A DNA stretch of 64,000 nt, taken from contig NW_017804353.1 in assembly GCF_001625305.1 (NCBI RefSeq), forward strand, positions 5,466,999-5,530,998. Reading direction: 5' to 3'. Made by a program: the position numbers and the translations under genes. Positions 10,978-21,283 of the stretch are shown one piece after another. This DNA comes from Branchiostoma belcheri. Its lineage: Eukaryota; Chordata; Leptocardii; Amphioxiformes; Branchiostomatidae. The first letter of the stretch is position 1, and every line of letters starts with the position of its first letter. The notes below the pieces were generated by a model that ran no database searches, had not been told where the DNA came from, and saw only the letters and a list, made by a program, of their open reading frames with translations.

Positions 10978-12781
10978 TTAGTAGAGCTTCATGGGATAGA
11001 GGCGTGGGCTGGGCGTGTCCTCTACAGGTTTCCATGGCAACCGGTGCTGATGCTGCAGCCATGGTGGTGAGTCTGACCTTACCTCTTGACCTTTGTACTC
11101 CGACCTAAACCCTTGATGTACTAGACTACCCTGTGCCCTGCTGTCTTGTTGGTAGTTGAGTAAGGTGTTTCCATTGGGCAGCTGGTAGTCGAGGTAGTCT
11201 ATAATGTCCATACTGCGGTAACCCTGCTCCACATAGCCTGGCTCCACACACAGCTGCGGGTGGGGGGCCTGAGGATGGAGGTCAGCATAGGTGTGCCAAG
11301 AAGGGAAGAAAACTGGACTAGCTGGTGCTGAGGGCTGCTGGGCTGGGTGTACAGGGATCTGTAGTGTCTCCTGTGTACGAAAAGAAGAGGTGATTACTCG
11401 TACTTTGTGTCCCTGTTGTTGAAAAACAAATTACAGAATGATTTTCCTGTACCTAACCCAATGGGTATGTTAGTACATGTACAATTAAAGTCTCTATTCC
11501 TCTACGGAAAAGTGCAATAAGCTATATTTTACAAAAAATTTAACATACCTGGATGTGTTGGTTGGCTAAGCAGAACTTGTCTTCTTCTTGTCTGTGGTTG
11601 ATATAACGAGACTTCTGATTGGCAGGCTGCATACCATCAACTTCCATAGGAGCTTCCTCCTGACCATTTTCAGTTGGGACATTTTTCTGTGACTCATAAG
11701 ATACATGTTGTTTTACAGCAAAAAGCTGTGAGACAGCACTACTAGAAACCTCTGGCCTTTCCTCAGATGTTTGGTGCTTAGCCGTCACTTTTGCAGAATC
11801 TGGAGTTTTGATCTTTCCCTTTTCTGCATGCACTAGGAAGCTATGCTGCTTTCTCATTAGTTGACAAAGTTCCTGTTGGATCTCATTGAAGTACCTTCTA
11901 CCAATGAAAATCTTTTCAGGCTGCAGTGACGACAGTAAGTTGGCTGAAATCTTGGAGAAGGATGGTTTTTCTGGAAGCATGATGGGTTCTTTTGAAGTGC
12001 TGGCTGGGGTGATGGGCTCAATGTCCATTGCTGAAGACATTACTACAGATGCTGGGGTGGATGTTTTCACCTGGTTGATAACAGGAGTGTAGAGAGGGTT
12101 GAGAGATGGACCTGGACTTTGTGGCATGTTCTGATACCTGTTCTGTGCAGGACTGTACTCCAGATCTTGTAGCCTAACAGGTTTACTTAGCTCTGCATCT
12201 GACAAATCCAAAATCTTCCTCATGTCTTCTTCAGCTTTGGCATGGGTCTCCTTAGAGATGTGAATCCCCTCACGGTGGATGGCTTCAGACCTCTTGCCTT
12301 TGTTGAAGATACCGATCTTCTGAGTTAACCTACTCCGTGTGATGAGTGCCACATTGTTGCCTTGGTTGACATCCTTCAATGCTGATCTCTCCATCTTAGC
12401 TCTTTCTGTAGCATCGTTTAAAGCTCTGGTTCTCCTCTTGAATTCAGCCTTTTCTTGACGGTCAACCTTCCTTTGGCTGTGGTCGGCACTCTTGCTTCTG
12501 CCTCTGGTCCTTCTGTGACGAGTCCTTTGAGCGGTTCTTGTATCCATCTTGTTAGCTTCCACTGTGCCTACAGAAGTGTCAGTACTTTTTACTTCTCCTC
12601 TCCTCTTTTTTCTGTGACGTGTGTCTGAGTCCTTTCTTGTGTTGGAGATAGAAGTACAAGCTAAGGTGTCTTGGTGTTTCCGAAACACCTTGAGGATTGC
12701 TTTCCTCTGCTTGCAAGGGTCAGAATCAGATGGTAGCTTCTTCAAAGTCTTCAGTTGCCTGTGCTTTGAATGTTTTCCCAT
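10978..12781 (-). CDS. Uncharacterised basic, disordered protein, two coding exons
   Basis: I do not recognise the family. Exon 1 is 12781-11549 (ATG at 12781-12779, donor gtatgt) and exon 2 is 11370-10978 (acceptor cgtacacag, stop TAA). Phase 0 join; predicted 541 aa. The first 180 residues are rich in K/R, with patches such as RHRKKRRGE and RHRRTRGRSK that suggest nuclear localisation. The middle has SRLTQKIGIFNKGK and an acidic helix EEDMRKILDLSDAEL; the C-terminal part is rich in P, Q and Y. No enzyme motif or membrane segment is visible. An acceptor-like site just upstream of the ATG and a donor-like site near 13271 suggest a non-coding first exon at about 13.3 kb. Confidence 0.72.
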
Positions 12782-13862
12782 GAATTTGAATATTCAGAGT
12801 TTTCCTGCAGAAAAAATGCCTGGTGAAGGAAGCAAGGCAGTAAATCAAAATTGTATTTTATCAAAGAGTGACATCAAGAGACTCAACACTTATATCAACT
12901 CAGTTGCCCAAGGAGGTTAGATGATAGGCAGCCTTTTCTAACCAGTCTAAACAGCCTGGTTACATTTCTAATTTACATTGCAAATTTGAATAATTGTTCA
13001 TTACAAGAATCAGTAATACACGGTCTTAAAGTCATAAACCAACAGTTATTGCCAACACGTACGTGTCACTCGACTACAAAATCTTTATTCTCAAATTAAA
13101 GTTGAAAGTTTGTGTTCCACTTTGCGTTAACTTGGACTTGTCCACAGAGACCTTACTTAGCGAAGCGGCGCCGGGTTTGCGTGCTCAAGAAATGCACCAT
13201 GCATTAGACATTTGACATATTCAGCAAATTATAAAAGCGTTGAAAAATCACAGCTTTTGGCGGTCTTACCTCTCAAAAGGATGCAGACGTAGACATTTTT
13301 CAGCCTCCCTCCAAATCGAACCCCCCGCCCAGCTGCAAGGGCAAGTGTCATGGCGCATGCTTCGATCTATTTCTGTAACGGCAATGCCATTGGCTAATCA
13401 AGCATGTAACTTTCGCTGTCTGACCAATGGCAGCTAAGGTTACTCTCGGTCAATGAAATTTGCATAAAGTCCTTGACATAAAGTAGTAAAAGATCGATTA
13501 ATACGTCGATATTAGTTCAATAATGACAGGTTTTTAGTTTGGTACCTATACGAAGACGAGATGTCAAATGGAGAGTGATGTACAGCATTTTCATAATATT
13601 TTGACACGGAAATATCATTGGCCAATCAGAGACGTGCAACTGGCAGCGAAGGTCAACCTCGGCCATCGACCTTACTTAAATTTGCAAAGAAACAAATTTA
13701 AAAGAAACTAAAAAGACAGCTCATCCTTCTGTTACGTAAGTATTTGATGTTTATAAACCTTCCTAATTCTCTCTAAGACAAAATTAATGGATTTTTCGAT
13801 TACACATGACGTAATTTTATGAACCAATCAAATGATGCGTATACACGTATTTCCGGTTTCGC
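12782..13862. promoter_or_regulatory. Upstream region of the 10978-12781 gene
   Basis: No coding exon. Several CCAAT-type motifs in both orientations (near 13388, 13425, 13610 and 13820) and a GC-rich patch near 13320 fit a promoter. A 5' UTR exon on the - strand ending near 13271 is possible but unproven. Confidence 0.4.
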
Positions 13863-13985
13863 GCCGCCATTTTAGGTCAAAGGTCAATGGGTGCAAACAA
13901 GCCGTCAACAGTGAATTTTCGCGCCACTGGGTTTTCTGTCATAAACGGACGAGTCGTTCTGACAGATCGCACCGTTGTCGGTAAG
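13863..13985 (+). repeat. Left inverted terminal repeat with promoter and first-exon module
   Basis: Matches, in inverted orientation, 21284-21415. Contains a YY1-type motif (GCCGCCATTTT, 13863-13873), a perfect AGGTCA-A-AGGTCA direct repeat (13874-13886), an ATG at 13887, 31 open codons and a donor gtaagt at 13981. The open stretch ends in phase 1, the phase required by the SAP exon acceptor at 20813. This suggests the terminal repeats of the ancestral element each carried the first exon of the nuclease gene. Confidence 0.6.
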
Positions 13986-14870
13986 TTATCGATATATCTT
14001 TAGTTTTTCTCGGTGCTGTTGGTATTTTAAGCTCTAAACTACTGCTGTATTTTTCTTTTGGGCTAATATTTTCGCATATACTAGTATTTACGTGCGAGCA
14101 AGGAGTGTACGTATGTGAGCACCCTCCCCCCTCCCACCGGCCGCATCTATGTCTCGTCTGTATGTAAGACCCTGGGCGAGATGTAGGGTTTGGCCCAGTA
14201 TTAAATAGATGTAACGTTAGATGCAGATGTAGATACGTGACATAATTGTTGTTGTTCCGAAGTGCGTTCACCATCCGATAACTAGCTATCCTGACAGCCG
14301 ACTTTACTATATATCAACATAAAACCTAGATCTACAACGTTTTGATGGGAGCTTTAATCGTATACTGCAGTCTCAGGACTCGAAGATACAAGTACTATTT
14401 CTTACATGCATGACTTCCTTCGCTCAATACTGAGTCTGACTCACATCGCCGCATGAACATTCCTTATGTATTGGACATTATGATAGTGAAAAATCAGATG
14501 GCCGTATAATCACTTTCCTGTTTTCCTGTACAGTCAAGTTCAAGTGAAATAACAACAGTAACAATACAAACAGGGTTATAGCAGCTCCATTTAGTCCACC
14601 AACAGTCAAGCAATAATTACTATCATAAGTAGTAGAAATAATTTTGGTTCCATTATATATATATATGGGACATATTGGTATATCTGTCAGAAACACTTTT
14701 ACCAAGATAACGATCATCTTAGTAGTAAATATGCAACAATAATGCCAATAGCATTTTGCTCAATCCATTACATTCATTTACGATTTCATAATATTTACAT
14801 CAATCTGTTTTCTCTTTCTGAAACTGGAGTTTGTGGAAAGTGGAAACTGGTAAGTTCCTGACTGTCATAT
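13981..14870. other. Non-coding left part of transposon
   Basis: Between the left terminal repeat and the end of the YqaJ/PHD gene. No convincing exon on either strand. Confidence 0.45.
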
Positions 14871-16240
14871 CTACTTTTGAACTGAGGGATTGATCTTGTT
14901 TAGACCATGCGCACAAGCAGAACACTGCCAGAGAGTAGGGAGATTATCCACCTGCTGATCGTTTTGGATACCAACGCATGTGAAATGGAACCACATGTTG
15001 CAGGTGTCACACCCAACACTACCTTCAGTGAACCTTGAACACTGTTCAAGGCATGGATGAGCACAAATGGGGCAAATGACGGGACTCAGCACTGAGACTG
15101 TGGCAGTACTGGAATTCGCCAAGGGTGACACAGTTTGGCAGAGGTTGATTCCATCAAATGTTGGAATAAGACCATGGCTAGTGTCAGCAGTGCCAGGCAC
15201 CGCACTGGAGGTACTTGGTGTATTGTGGTTTGTGCTGCTGGTTGCTACTTCACCACTGGCACTGGCATCAAGCTCCCGTTTGAGCCTTCCTGTCAGCAGC
15301 TCAGGAGCCACATACTCCTTGAAGAAGTAGTCGAGCGCATCCCTGATCTCCTCCCAATATGTCTTGTTAAACTTCACAGGGATGTGAATGCTGCCATGTG
15401 GACTGTACACGTAGAAGCTGCACAACTTGTAGCCTGTAAGTGCCATTTGTCCTTGGCACTGGGCATAGTAGCCATGGTTTGTTTTTAGCTTCAGTCCATC
15501 ACCACTTTCATACAGATATGGCAGGATGGTTGGACTTGGAGCAGTATCCTTGCATGACATAGGGCATTTTAGCTCAGCCACTCTTTGGCCGTGACACTTG
15601 CAGCTCAACACTGCATCGGGGGAGGCACCCAGGAATGCTCTTTGTTCAGAGAGCACAAGACCTACAGGTTCACAACATGCTTCTTGATGTTCTTCGTCAA
15701 AGACTTCAAACAGTGCTTGCTTGGCATCAGCCTCCATTTCTCGGCCATATTTGATGGCGGTCAGTGTCTCGCTGGTACGCGAGTACCCCATGAGTTTTCC
15801 CAGTAGAGCATCTGCTGATGTGCCAGGCCTCTTCTTGATGGATTGAACTTTGGTATATATGCTGTAGAAATTGGAAGCTGTCAGTCTTCCCCTGCGGGCC
15901 ATGGTCCAGATGGGAGAACTAGATTGGCCTCTGGTGGCCTTTTCCAGGACGGCCACGTCATCTTTACTGATGACTAAGGAGGAGATGAACTCGGTTGTAG
16001 AATCTTGGGTGTATGGCTTTGCCATAGCATCCATAAAAAGATGCTGAGGTGACAGAGGCTGTCCAGACTCAACGTTTTCCTTATGTGCTTGCTTCTCCAG
16101 GGCTGTAAACAGGACAGCTTCTGGTACGGCTCGTCGAAGGGACTTGGCCAGTCTGTCCCTATTGCTGATGTCTGGTAGCTGGTGTCTGTCTTCCAGAGGC
16201 TGGAAGAGCCTCTTCCGTGTTGAGTTCATCGGTCTGGAAT
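14871..16240 (-). CDS. YqaJ-type nuclease and C-terminal PHD finger exon
   Basis: Acceptor attgtcag precedes 16240; one 456-codon open stretch to the stop at 14871. The YqaJ/lambda-exonuclease core is complete. Numbering from the TTG in the open frame at 16247, the acidic residue is in GREMEADA (E172), D211 in GASPDAV, and E225/K227 in VAELKCP. These are the expected metal-binding and catalytic positions, so the nuclease looks intact. The last 60 residues form a C4HC3 PHD finger (CPIC, CDTC, WFHFTC, WQCSAC). The exon's phase-1 entry fits the SWIM exon at 19390-19577, 3.1 kb upstream. It could also be read as a stand-alone YqaJ gene starting at an internal ATG, but the splice fit favours fusion. 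Confidence 0.82.
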
Positions 16241-19200
16241 CTGACAATTTACCACAAAATGGTTTAAGATTTGATTTTTAGCATGCATATGAAAGCAATC
16301 AACTTCACTTAAAAACTTAACTGCATAACCAATTAGATCTTTGTGTTATGGAACATACATTTTTAAGCAGTGAACCTGTTTGCAGAACATGTTGTAATCA
16401 GCAAACAAACATGTAAATTCTGTTACAATGATCTATAATCACTGGTACTAGTACTGCTGCCATCAGAACCTTTTATATTGTTGTTCAAGGATAATAATAA
16501 TGTTTCAGATTTCACTTATCAGCCACATGATTGTCATTACTTTGCTTATACATGAACCTATTTTTAATTGTATTTTTCAGACTGTTGTGATGTCTACGAG
16601 GCAGTGCTCCGTGTATGAATGCCACAACAGTGGCAGGAAATTAGAGAAGTGGAGGGAAACGGTCTGTAGCATTCATCAAAGACTCCATCGCTCTTGCATT
16701 TGCCCAGAACCGTTCAGATTGCTGCCCTTTCCCACACAAAGGAAGGACCCTGATGCCAGACAGAAATGGATCCGACTTGTCGGCCGTAAGAGTGAGACCA
16801 ACAGAAACAAAATCTGGGTCCCAAATGCTGACTCTCGTATTTGTTCCATACACTTTGTGGACAGTGAACCCACACAGGCGAACCCATACCCAACACTGCA
16901 CATGGGCACTCTCAATACTTCCAGTACGCCAAAACCAAGGAAGGCGCCTACACCTCGCCGACTTGTGGACACTACTACCAAAAAGGTGCTTGCCAAGAAT
17001 AGCACAACAGAAAAGAATAGCACAGACACCAGTGTCAGCAGCTTTCCCGTTCATATACATGTAAATCATGACCACGACTATGATGTTTCACAGAAACTAA
17101 GAGTGTAAAACATGTGAATGTTGCAGTACCAAAGATGCCCAGATTAAAAGGCTCAAACAGATGAATACCCGACTTCAACTGGATGTTGTAGGTCTTAAAC
17201 TGAAACTCAAATCTCAAAGTCAGTTCAGTCATAACAAGCTATTGAAAGACAGTAAAGTACTATTCTACACGGGGTTGCGAAACCGAAAAGCATTTGAGGA
17301 GCTTTATAGTCATATGGCTCCCAAACTCCAACGAATCCGTTTCTGGAGAGGACCTAGTGGCCTTCCGAAGGGCGTTCGCAGGTTCACGAAGTCGCCAAGG
17401 AAGTTTGGTCCAGCACGGAAGCTGGGTGGGAGGGACCTACTGCTGATGACCCTTATGAAGCTCAGACTCGGCCTTCTGAATGAAGATTTGGCGGACAGAT
17501 TTAATGTATCGACATCCACATGTTCACGTGTCCTGACAACAACAATCAAGTTTTTGTCTTCTGAATTGAAGTGTTTGATCTTCAAACCAGCTGAGGAAGT
17601 GCTGAAAGCAAATCTGCCAAGGAGGTTTCAATCCCAGCCGTACCAAAATGTACGTCACATCATTGACTGTACTGAAGTCTTTATTGAGACGCCGAAGAAT
17701 CTGGAGGTAAAAGCCCAAACATGGTCAAACTACAAGCATCATCAGACTGTGAAGTGTCTGGTTTCTATTACACCAACAGGACACTTCAATTTTGTGTCTG
17801 AAGCCTGGGGTGGGAGGATTAGTGACAAGCAGCTCACTCAGGTCTCTGGTTTCTTAGGCACACTGTCACGAGATGAGGTTGTGCTTGCAGATCGCGGGTT
17901 CCCCATAGCAGAAGATGTTGCTCTGCGCCATGCACATTTGTTGATCCCACCTGGCCGGAGAGGCACTCAACAAATGACACAGGCACAAATCCTGAAGACC
18001 AAGCAGATTGCAAACCGTAGAATATTTGTTGAGCAAGCCATCAGGCGTTTAAAAACTTTTAGAATTTTAAAGTATGAAGTGCCAATAACACTACTTCCTC
18101 AGATTGATAGCATACCCACTGTCTGCGCAGCACTATGTAATTTATACCCACCACTGGTGAAGTACTAGGTTTCTGTGCCTGTACATAATCATGCTTATTT
18201 TAACAATATGTAAAGGACTAGACTAAGTCCTTATGAGTATATAACTGTTGAAGTCTTGGTGTTTTGCCAAAAGTCTTAGGTCTTAGACTTTGAGTTTATG
18301 GTCTTGCACAGTGTCGCAAAATGCCCATGCAGTGGTAACACCTGTGCAAGGGAATCCTTTAAACAACTATTTTGATTCAGTGATTAGGTTTGTAACTTGT
18401 AGACCTACCATATTTGTTCTAATTGGGACTTAGGCGTGTTCAGTATAGTGTGCCAATATTTTGATGCTCTTTGACACTGATACCTCACCAAGGAACCTTG
18501 TATAACTTGAAATTAATCCTATATTTGTGCACCTGAGGCTGTATTTGAGCTTTGTTGTGGAAAGAATGTTGTACATGTAACAAAAGCCAAAGAAATAATG
18601 TTTATTGTACACATTATCTATGTGTGATCAACAGAGTGATACATACAGAACATGAACAGGATGGTTTATTAGAAGAAATAATTACAAAATAGGTTATGTT
18701 CATTGATTTTTTTGTCACAGATTCTCAACTCACAATCTGCTGTTTTCATTTGAAGTGTTGTCACAATGTTGTCAGTATTTTAAGTGAGCTGAAGATGATT
18801 TGATATCTTGACTTGACTTTAATTGACACTGATGTAACACTTAAAACACCTGTACATGTACCTGATTCTGTTTTTGCAGCTCTGTTGTGGGAAGAATGTT
18901 AAGTAGCAATATGGAATGAAGATGTAGATTGTAGACCTACTATATTTATCCCAATAGAAGCATGCTCTGTAATAGGGACATACCCAGGGATTTAGGTGTG
19001 TCTGTTTAGCCATCATGATGTTTTTCTGTGCCTGCTGGCATCAGCTAGACTTGCTTAGCAATCAATATGTTGTTACAGTTGCAAGTGGTATTTTAAAAAA
19101 GGTAGCTGCAGAACTACCTTCTTTTCATCCTGTACTGTACATGGCCAGATGCTGTGTACTAGTTGTGTTTGCATTTATTTACACTTTGTCTAATAAATGT

Positions 19201-20813
19201 CAAACCCTTAGATGTTGTTTGACTTTGTTCATAATATTTTCTTAACATTTCACTTGAAAGTGAAAACTGTTAACAGGTGAACTTGGTAACAAAACTGACA
19301 AATTTGAAATATAACTGTGGTAAAAATGTAATGGAAGGTCACAAAAAGTGTGGGTGTACTTATTCTCATGTAACACAATGTTTACACACCAGTTTTGCAA
19401 AATTTCTCATTTTTGAAGTTCATGTCCTTCACCCTGGAGGGCTGAACTGCTTTCTTTGGGGCAGCATTCCACTGGCAGGCTGTGGAGGTGCATGCAGCAG
19501 GATCCGCCATATTGGTGCGGACTGCCGCTTCAACTTTAAACAGGAGCGCAGCAACATGGTTACAGGTCTGCGACAGTCTGAACAAAAAAAAGTTTGAATG
19601 CTGTACCTTTAAGTTTAAACATACAGTGTAAACGTTACAAATGTGGAGTTGAGAAACAATTTGAGAGGAACCATGATAGTGTTTAATCCTCAAGAACATT
19701 GTCCATTTATATAGCGAATGTTATTCATCCAGTTTTTAACTCACCCAGCTGTACACGAGCAGTAAGCCTTCTTTATCGTGCCAGTGGGGTCAGCACACAC
19801 CCACACATTGTGTGGAATGTCGTTAAGTTTCTCTGAGGGCCTACACTTTGCCCGGAGGTAGACCTTGCCCTCATAGCTACAGTAGAAGACCTCCTGCAGC
19901 CACCCACTCGTGTAGTACGTGTACGCCTTGTATGCATTCAACAAACGCCTGTTCAGATCCCTGGTCTTTACCTGATAAATCAATGCGCCTGTTATCAGAA
20001 AAGCCTAGCTAAATGAAGGTATGTAATAAACTTGAACTTGAATTTAATCGTTGAAAAATAAGGGCTACAGGTCACATGGAATTTATCAAACTCCCAGTGG
20101 CAGTGCACAAACTTGTAGTATAGGTCTAAAATCCAATGAACTTTCAACTTTAAACATATGTTGTTTAACTATGTGTATGCTATTTTCTAAAGGTTTTAAT
20201 GAAGGTTAAAACTCTAAAGAGATGAACTTGGTTAAAAAAAAACTGACAAATTGAAAACAATTATTAACTAATAAAATTTATGTAATGAATGGTCCACAAG
20301 GGACTGTGTTAACATGTCAAAATTCACATGTAACATAATGTTGTTGCCACACCAGTTTACAATACAATGTATTTCTTAAATGACCCTGAAGGGCTGAACT
20401 TATTTTCAGTATCAAAATGTAGTGTGTCACTGGAGTCAAAGTAACTGTACTGCATATGGTTGTGCGTTAACTTTGGTACCTGGGTGATCTTTCATCAGGT
20501 AATCACAGATGTCATTGTACATTATGTTTGGCCAGTGCTGTATTCCATCTGCCTCGGGCACCCACACTTCGTCCCCAAACTTAAGTGGACCACCCAACCC
20601 TTCCAGCAGGTCACTGTACTCTTTTTTCTGCAGTGGCTGCAAGGGCAGCTGCTGTGGGTTGTACGGGCGTATCGTTCTCCCAGGCAGAAAACGCTCTTGC
20701 CACCAAGATTTCCTTGGTACCTGACGCGGGCAAGCCCCTAACCCTCAGGAAATCTTGCAGTGCTTTTACACGCCACTGCCTCACAGCTTCTAACTTTTCC
20801 ATTGCCCAGAGTC
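14871..20813 (-). CDS. Transposon accessory protein: SAP + SWIM + YqaJ nuclease + PHD (frame-broken)
   Basis: Exons on the - strand: 20813-20472 (SAP, ATG at 20802), 19971-19745, 19577-19390 (SWIM split across these two), 16240-14871 (YqaJ and PHD). The last three junctions have canonical GT/AG sites and matching phases (2, then 1). The donor of the first exon is uncertain: gttaac after 20472 fits the frame, gtacca after 20482 does not. About 700 aa. The SAP motif suggests DNA binding, the SWIM a zinc finger, YqaJ a PD-(D/E)xK exonuclease, and the PHD chromatin reading (family knowledge). A one-base frame break lies in an A6 run at about 20620-20626. The 3.1-kb third intron contains the + strand transposase gene. 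Confidence 0.72.
16590..17108 (+). CDS. THAP zinc-finger part of the transposase
   Basis: An acceptor-like tatttttcag ends at 16580; ATG at 16590; stop at 17106-17108; 172 codons. C2CH THAP finger: first pair in CSVYEC, conserved tryptophan in KWIRLVGRK, and ICSIHF closing the finger; FP before the helix also fits. In cut-and-paste transposases THAP fingers bind the element ends (P element and others, family knowledge). A Ser/Thr/Pro-rich linker follows. The frame ends just before a leucine-zipper-like stretch that lies in the next frame (17101 onward) and leads into the DDE domain. I read the two as one gene split by a +1 shift, although a small intron cannot be excluded. Confidence 0.75.
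   Translation: MSTRQCSVYECHNSGRKLEKWRETVCSIHQRLHRSCICPEPFRLLPFPTQRKDPDARQKWIRLVGRKSETNRNKIWVPNADSRICSIHFVDSEPTQANPYPTLHMGTLNTSSTPKPRKAPTPRRLVDTTTKKVLAKNSTTEKNSTDTSVSSFPVHIHVNHDHDYDVSQKLRV
17161..18168 (+). CDS. DDE transposase, DDE_Tnp_4/ISL2EU type
   Basis: 335 residues from the first ATG; the open frame extends upstream to about 17101 and includes KDAQIKRLKQ, part of a coiled coil of the kind that often follows a THAP finger. A helix-turn-helix (LLLMTLMKLRLGLLNEDLAD...STSTCSRVL, about 93-124) precedes the RNase H-like core. Catalytic triad: D169 (HIIDCTEV), D244 (VLADRGFP), E291 (FVEQAIRRLK). SDKQLT sits where the family has its conserved SDK motif. The catalytic part therefore looks intact. 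It lies opposite to, and inside an intron of, the YqaJ gene. A host-domesticated transposase is the alternative, but the flanking terminal repeats favour a mobile element. Confidence 0.82.
   Translation: MNTRLQLDVVGLKLKLKSQSQFSHNKLLKDSKVLFYTGLRNRKAFEELYSHMAPKLQRIRFWRGPSGLPKGVRRFTKSPRKFGPARKLGGRDLLLMTLMKLRLGLLNEDLADRFNVSTSTCSRVLTTTIKFLSSELKCLIFKPAEEVLKANLPRRFQSQPYQNVRHIIDCTEVFIETPKNLEVKAQTWSNYKHHQTVKCLVSITPTGHFNFVSEAWGGRISDKQLTQVSGFLGTLSRDEVVLADRGFPIAEDVALRHAHLLIPPGRRGTQQMTQAQILKTKQIANRRIFVEQAIRRLKTFRILKYEVPITLLPQIDSIPTVCAALCNLYPPLVKY
18169..19389. other. Non-coding: transposase 3' end / intron of nuclease gene
   Basis: AATAAA at 19192-19197 could end the + strand transposase transcript. No other feature seen. 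Confidence 0.45.
19390..19577 (-). CDS. SWIM zinc finger, second half (exon)
   Basis: Acceptor tttgttcag before 19577; donor gtgtgt after 19390; phase 2 in, phase 1 out. Encodes LSQTCNHVAALLF, the CxH half of a SWIM finger, followed by a conserved-looking CTSTACQWN block. Joined to the previous exon it gives the full CxC-x7-CxH pattern. Confidence 0.72.
19745..19971 (-). CDS. SWIM zinc finger, first half (exon)
   Basis: Acceptor atttatcag before 19971; donor gtgagt after 19745. Encodes a 75-residue segment ending KKAYCSCTAG, the CxC half of a SWIM finger. The preceding part (SGWLQEVFY, VYLRAKCRPS, VWVCA) resembles the conserved region before SWIM in transposon-linked YqaJ proteins, as I recall them. 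Confidence 0.7.
19972..20471 (-). other. Intron of the SAP-SWIM-YqaJ gene
   Basis: AT-rich, no feature recognised. Confidence 0.5.
20472..20813 (-). CDS. SAP-domain exon with frame break
   Basis: Acceptor ttttctag before 20813 (phase 1). ATG at 20802. A SAP helix-turn-helix is visible: VKALQDFLRVRGLPASGTK, about residues 13-31. The SAP frame stops at 20611, but a second frame opens upstream of that point and runs on with KEYSDLLEGLGG and ICDYLMKDHPG. The shift occurs in a run of six A (sense strand) at about 20620-20626, typical of an indel or homopolymer error. Confidence 0.65.
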
Positions 20814-21283
20814 CTAGAAAACCACATAAAGTGACATAGAAATGAATCGATAATCAGTTACAGTTTGGATGTACTTTATTGAATTATTTCCGAGTCTAGT
20901 GAGTATAAATCAAACTGATGCGTTTATCTTTGACAAACATAACTTTCAGAGAGCGTATCATAACACTTTGTTAACGGAGCCCACATGAATGGAGCCGGAA
21001 GTGTATCACAGCGACTCGGAACGAATATCATAATATCACCGTCGTTCGTGCAAAAATGACGGAAAACATACACGAAAGAGATCGGTAAACGCCAAAAGAT
21101 ACCATCGAAACATTGCAGGTCTAGGTTTTACGTTGATATGTTAGCCGGCAATCAGAATAGTTGTCGGGTGGTGGACGGTTTGACACTCGTACTCCGCCTT
21201 TTTAAAAAGTCACTCGCGTAATTAGTCACAAAACAAAACACCGCAATCTTCAGAAGCTTTAGATACGAACAGTACCTGTGTTA

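Noticed and set aside
12783..12918. Short + strand frame (MPGEGSKAVNQ...) opposite the start of the 541-aa gene
   Set aside because: No conserved features and overlaps the probable 5' UTR of the - strand gene.
13887..13980. Left repeat exon considered as first exon of the THAP transposase
   Set aside because: It ends in phase 1, while the THAP exon acceptor at 16580 would need phase 0; it fits the SAP exon instead.
15067..15488. Open frames on + strand opposite the YqaJ exon
   Set aside because: Antisense shadows of a well-supported nuclease domain.
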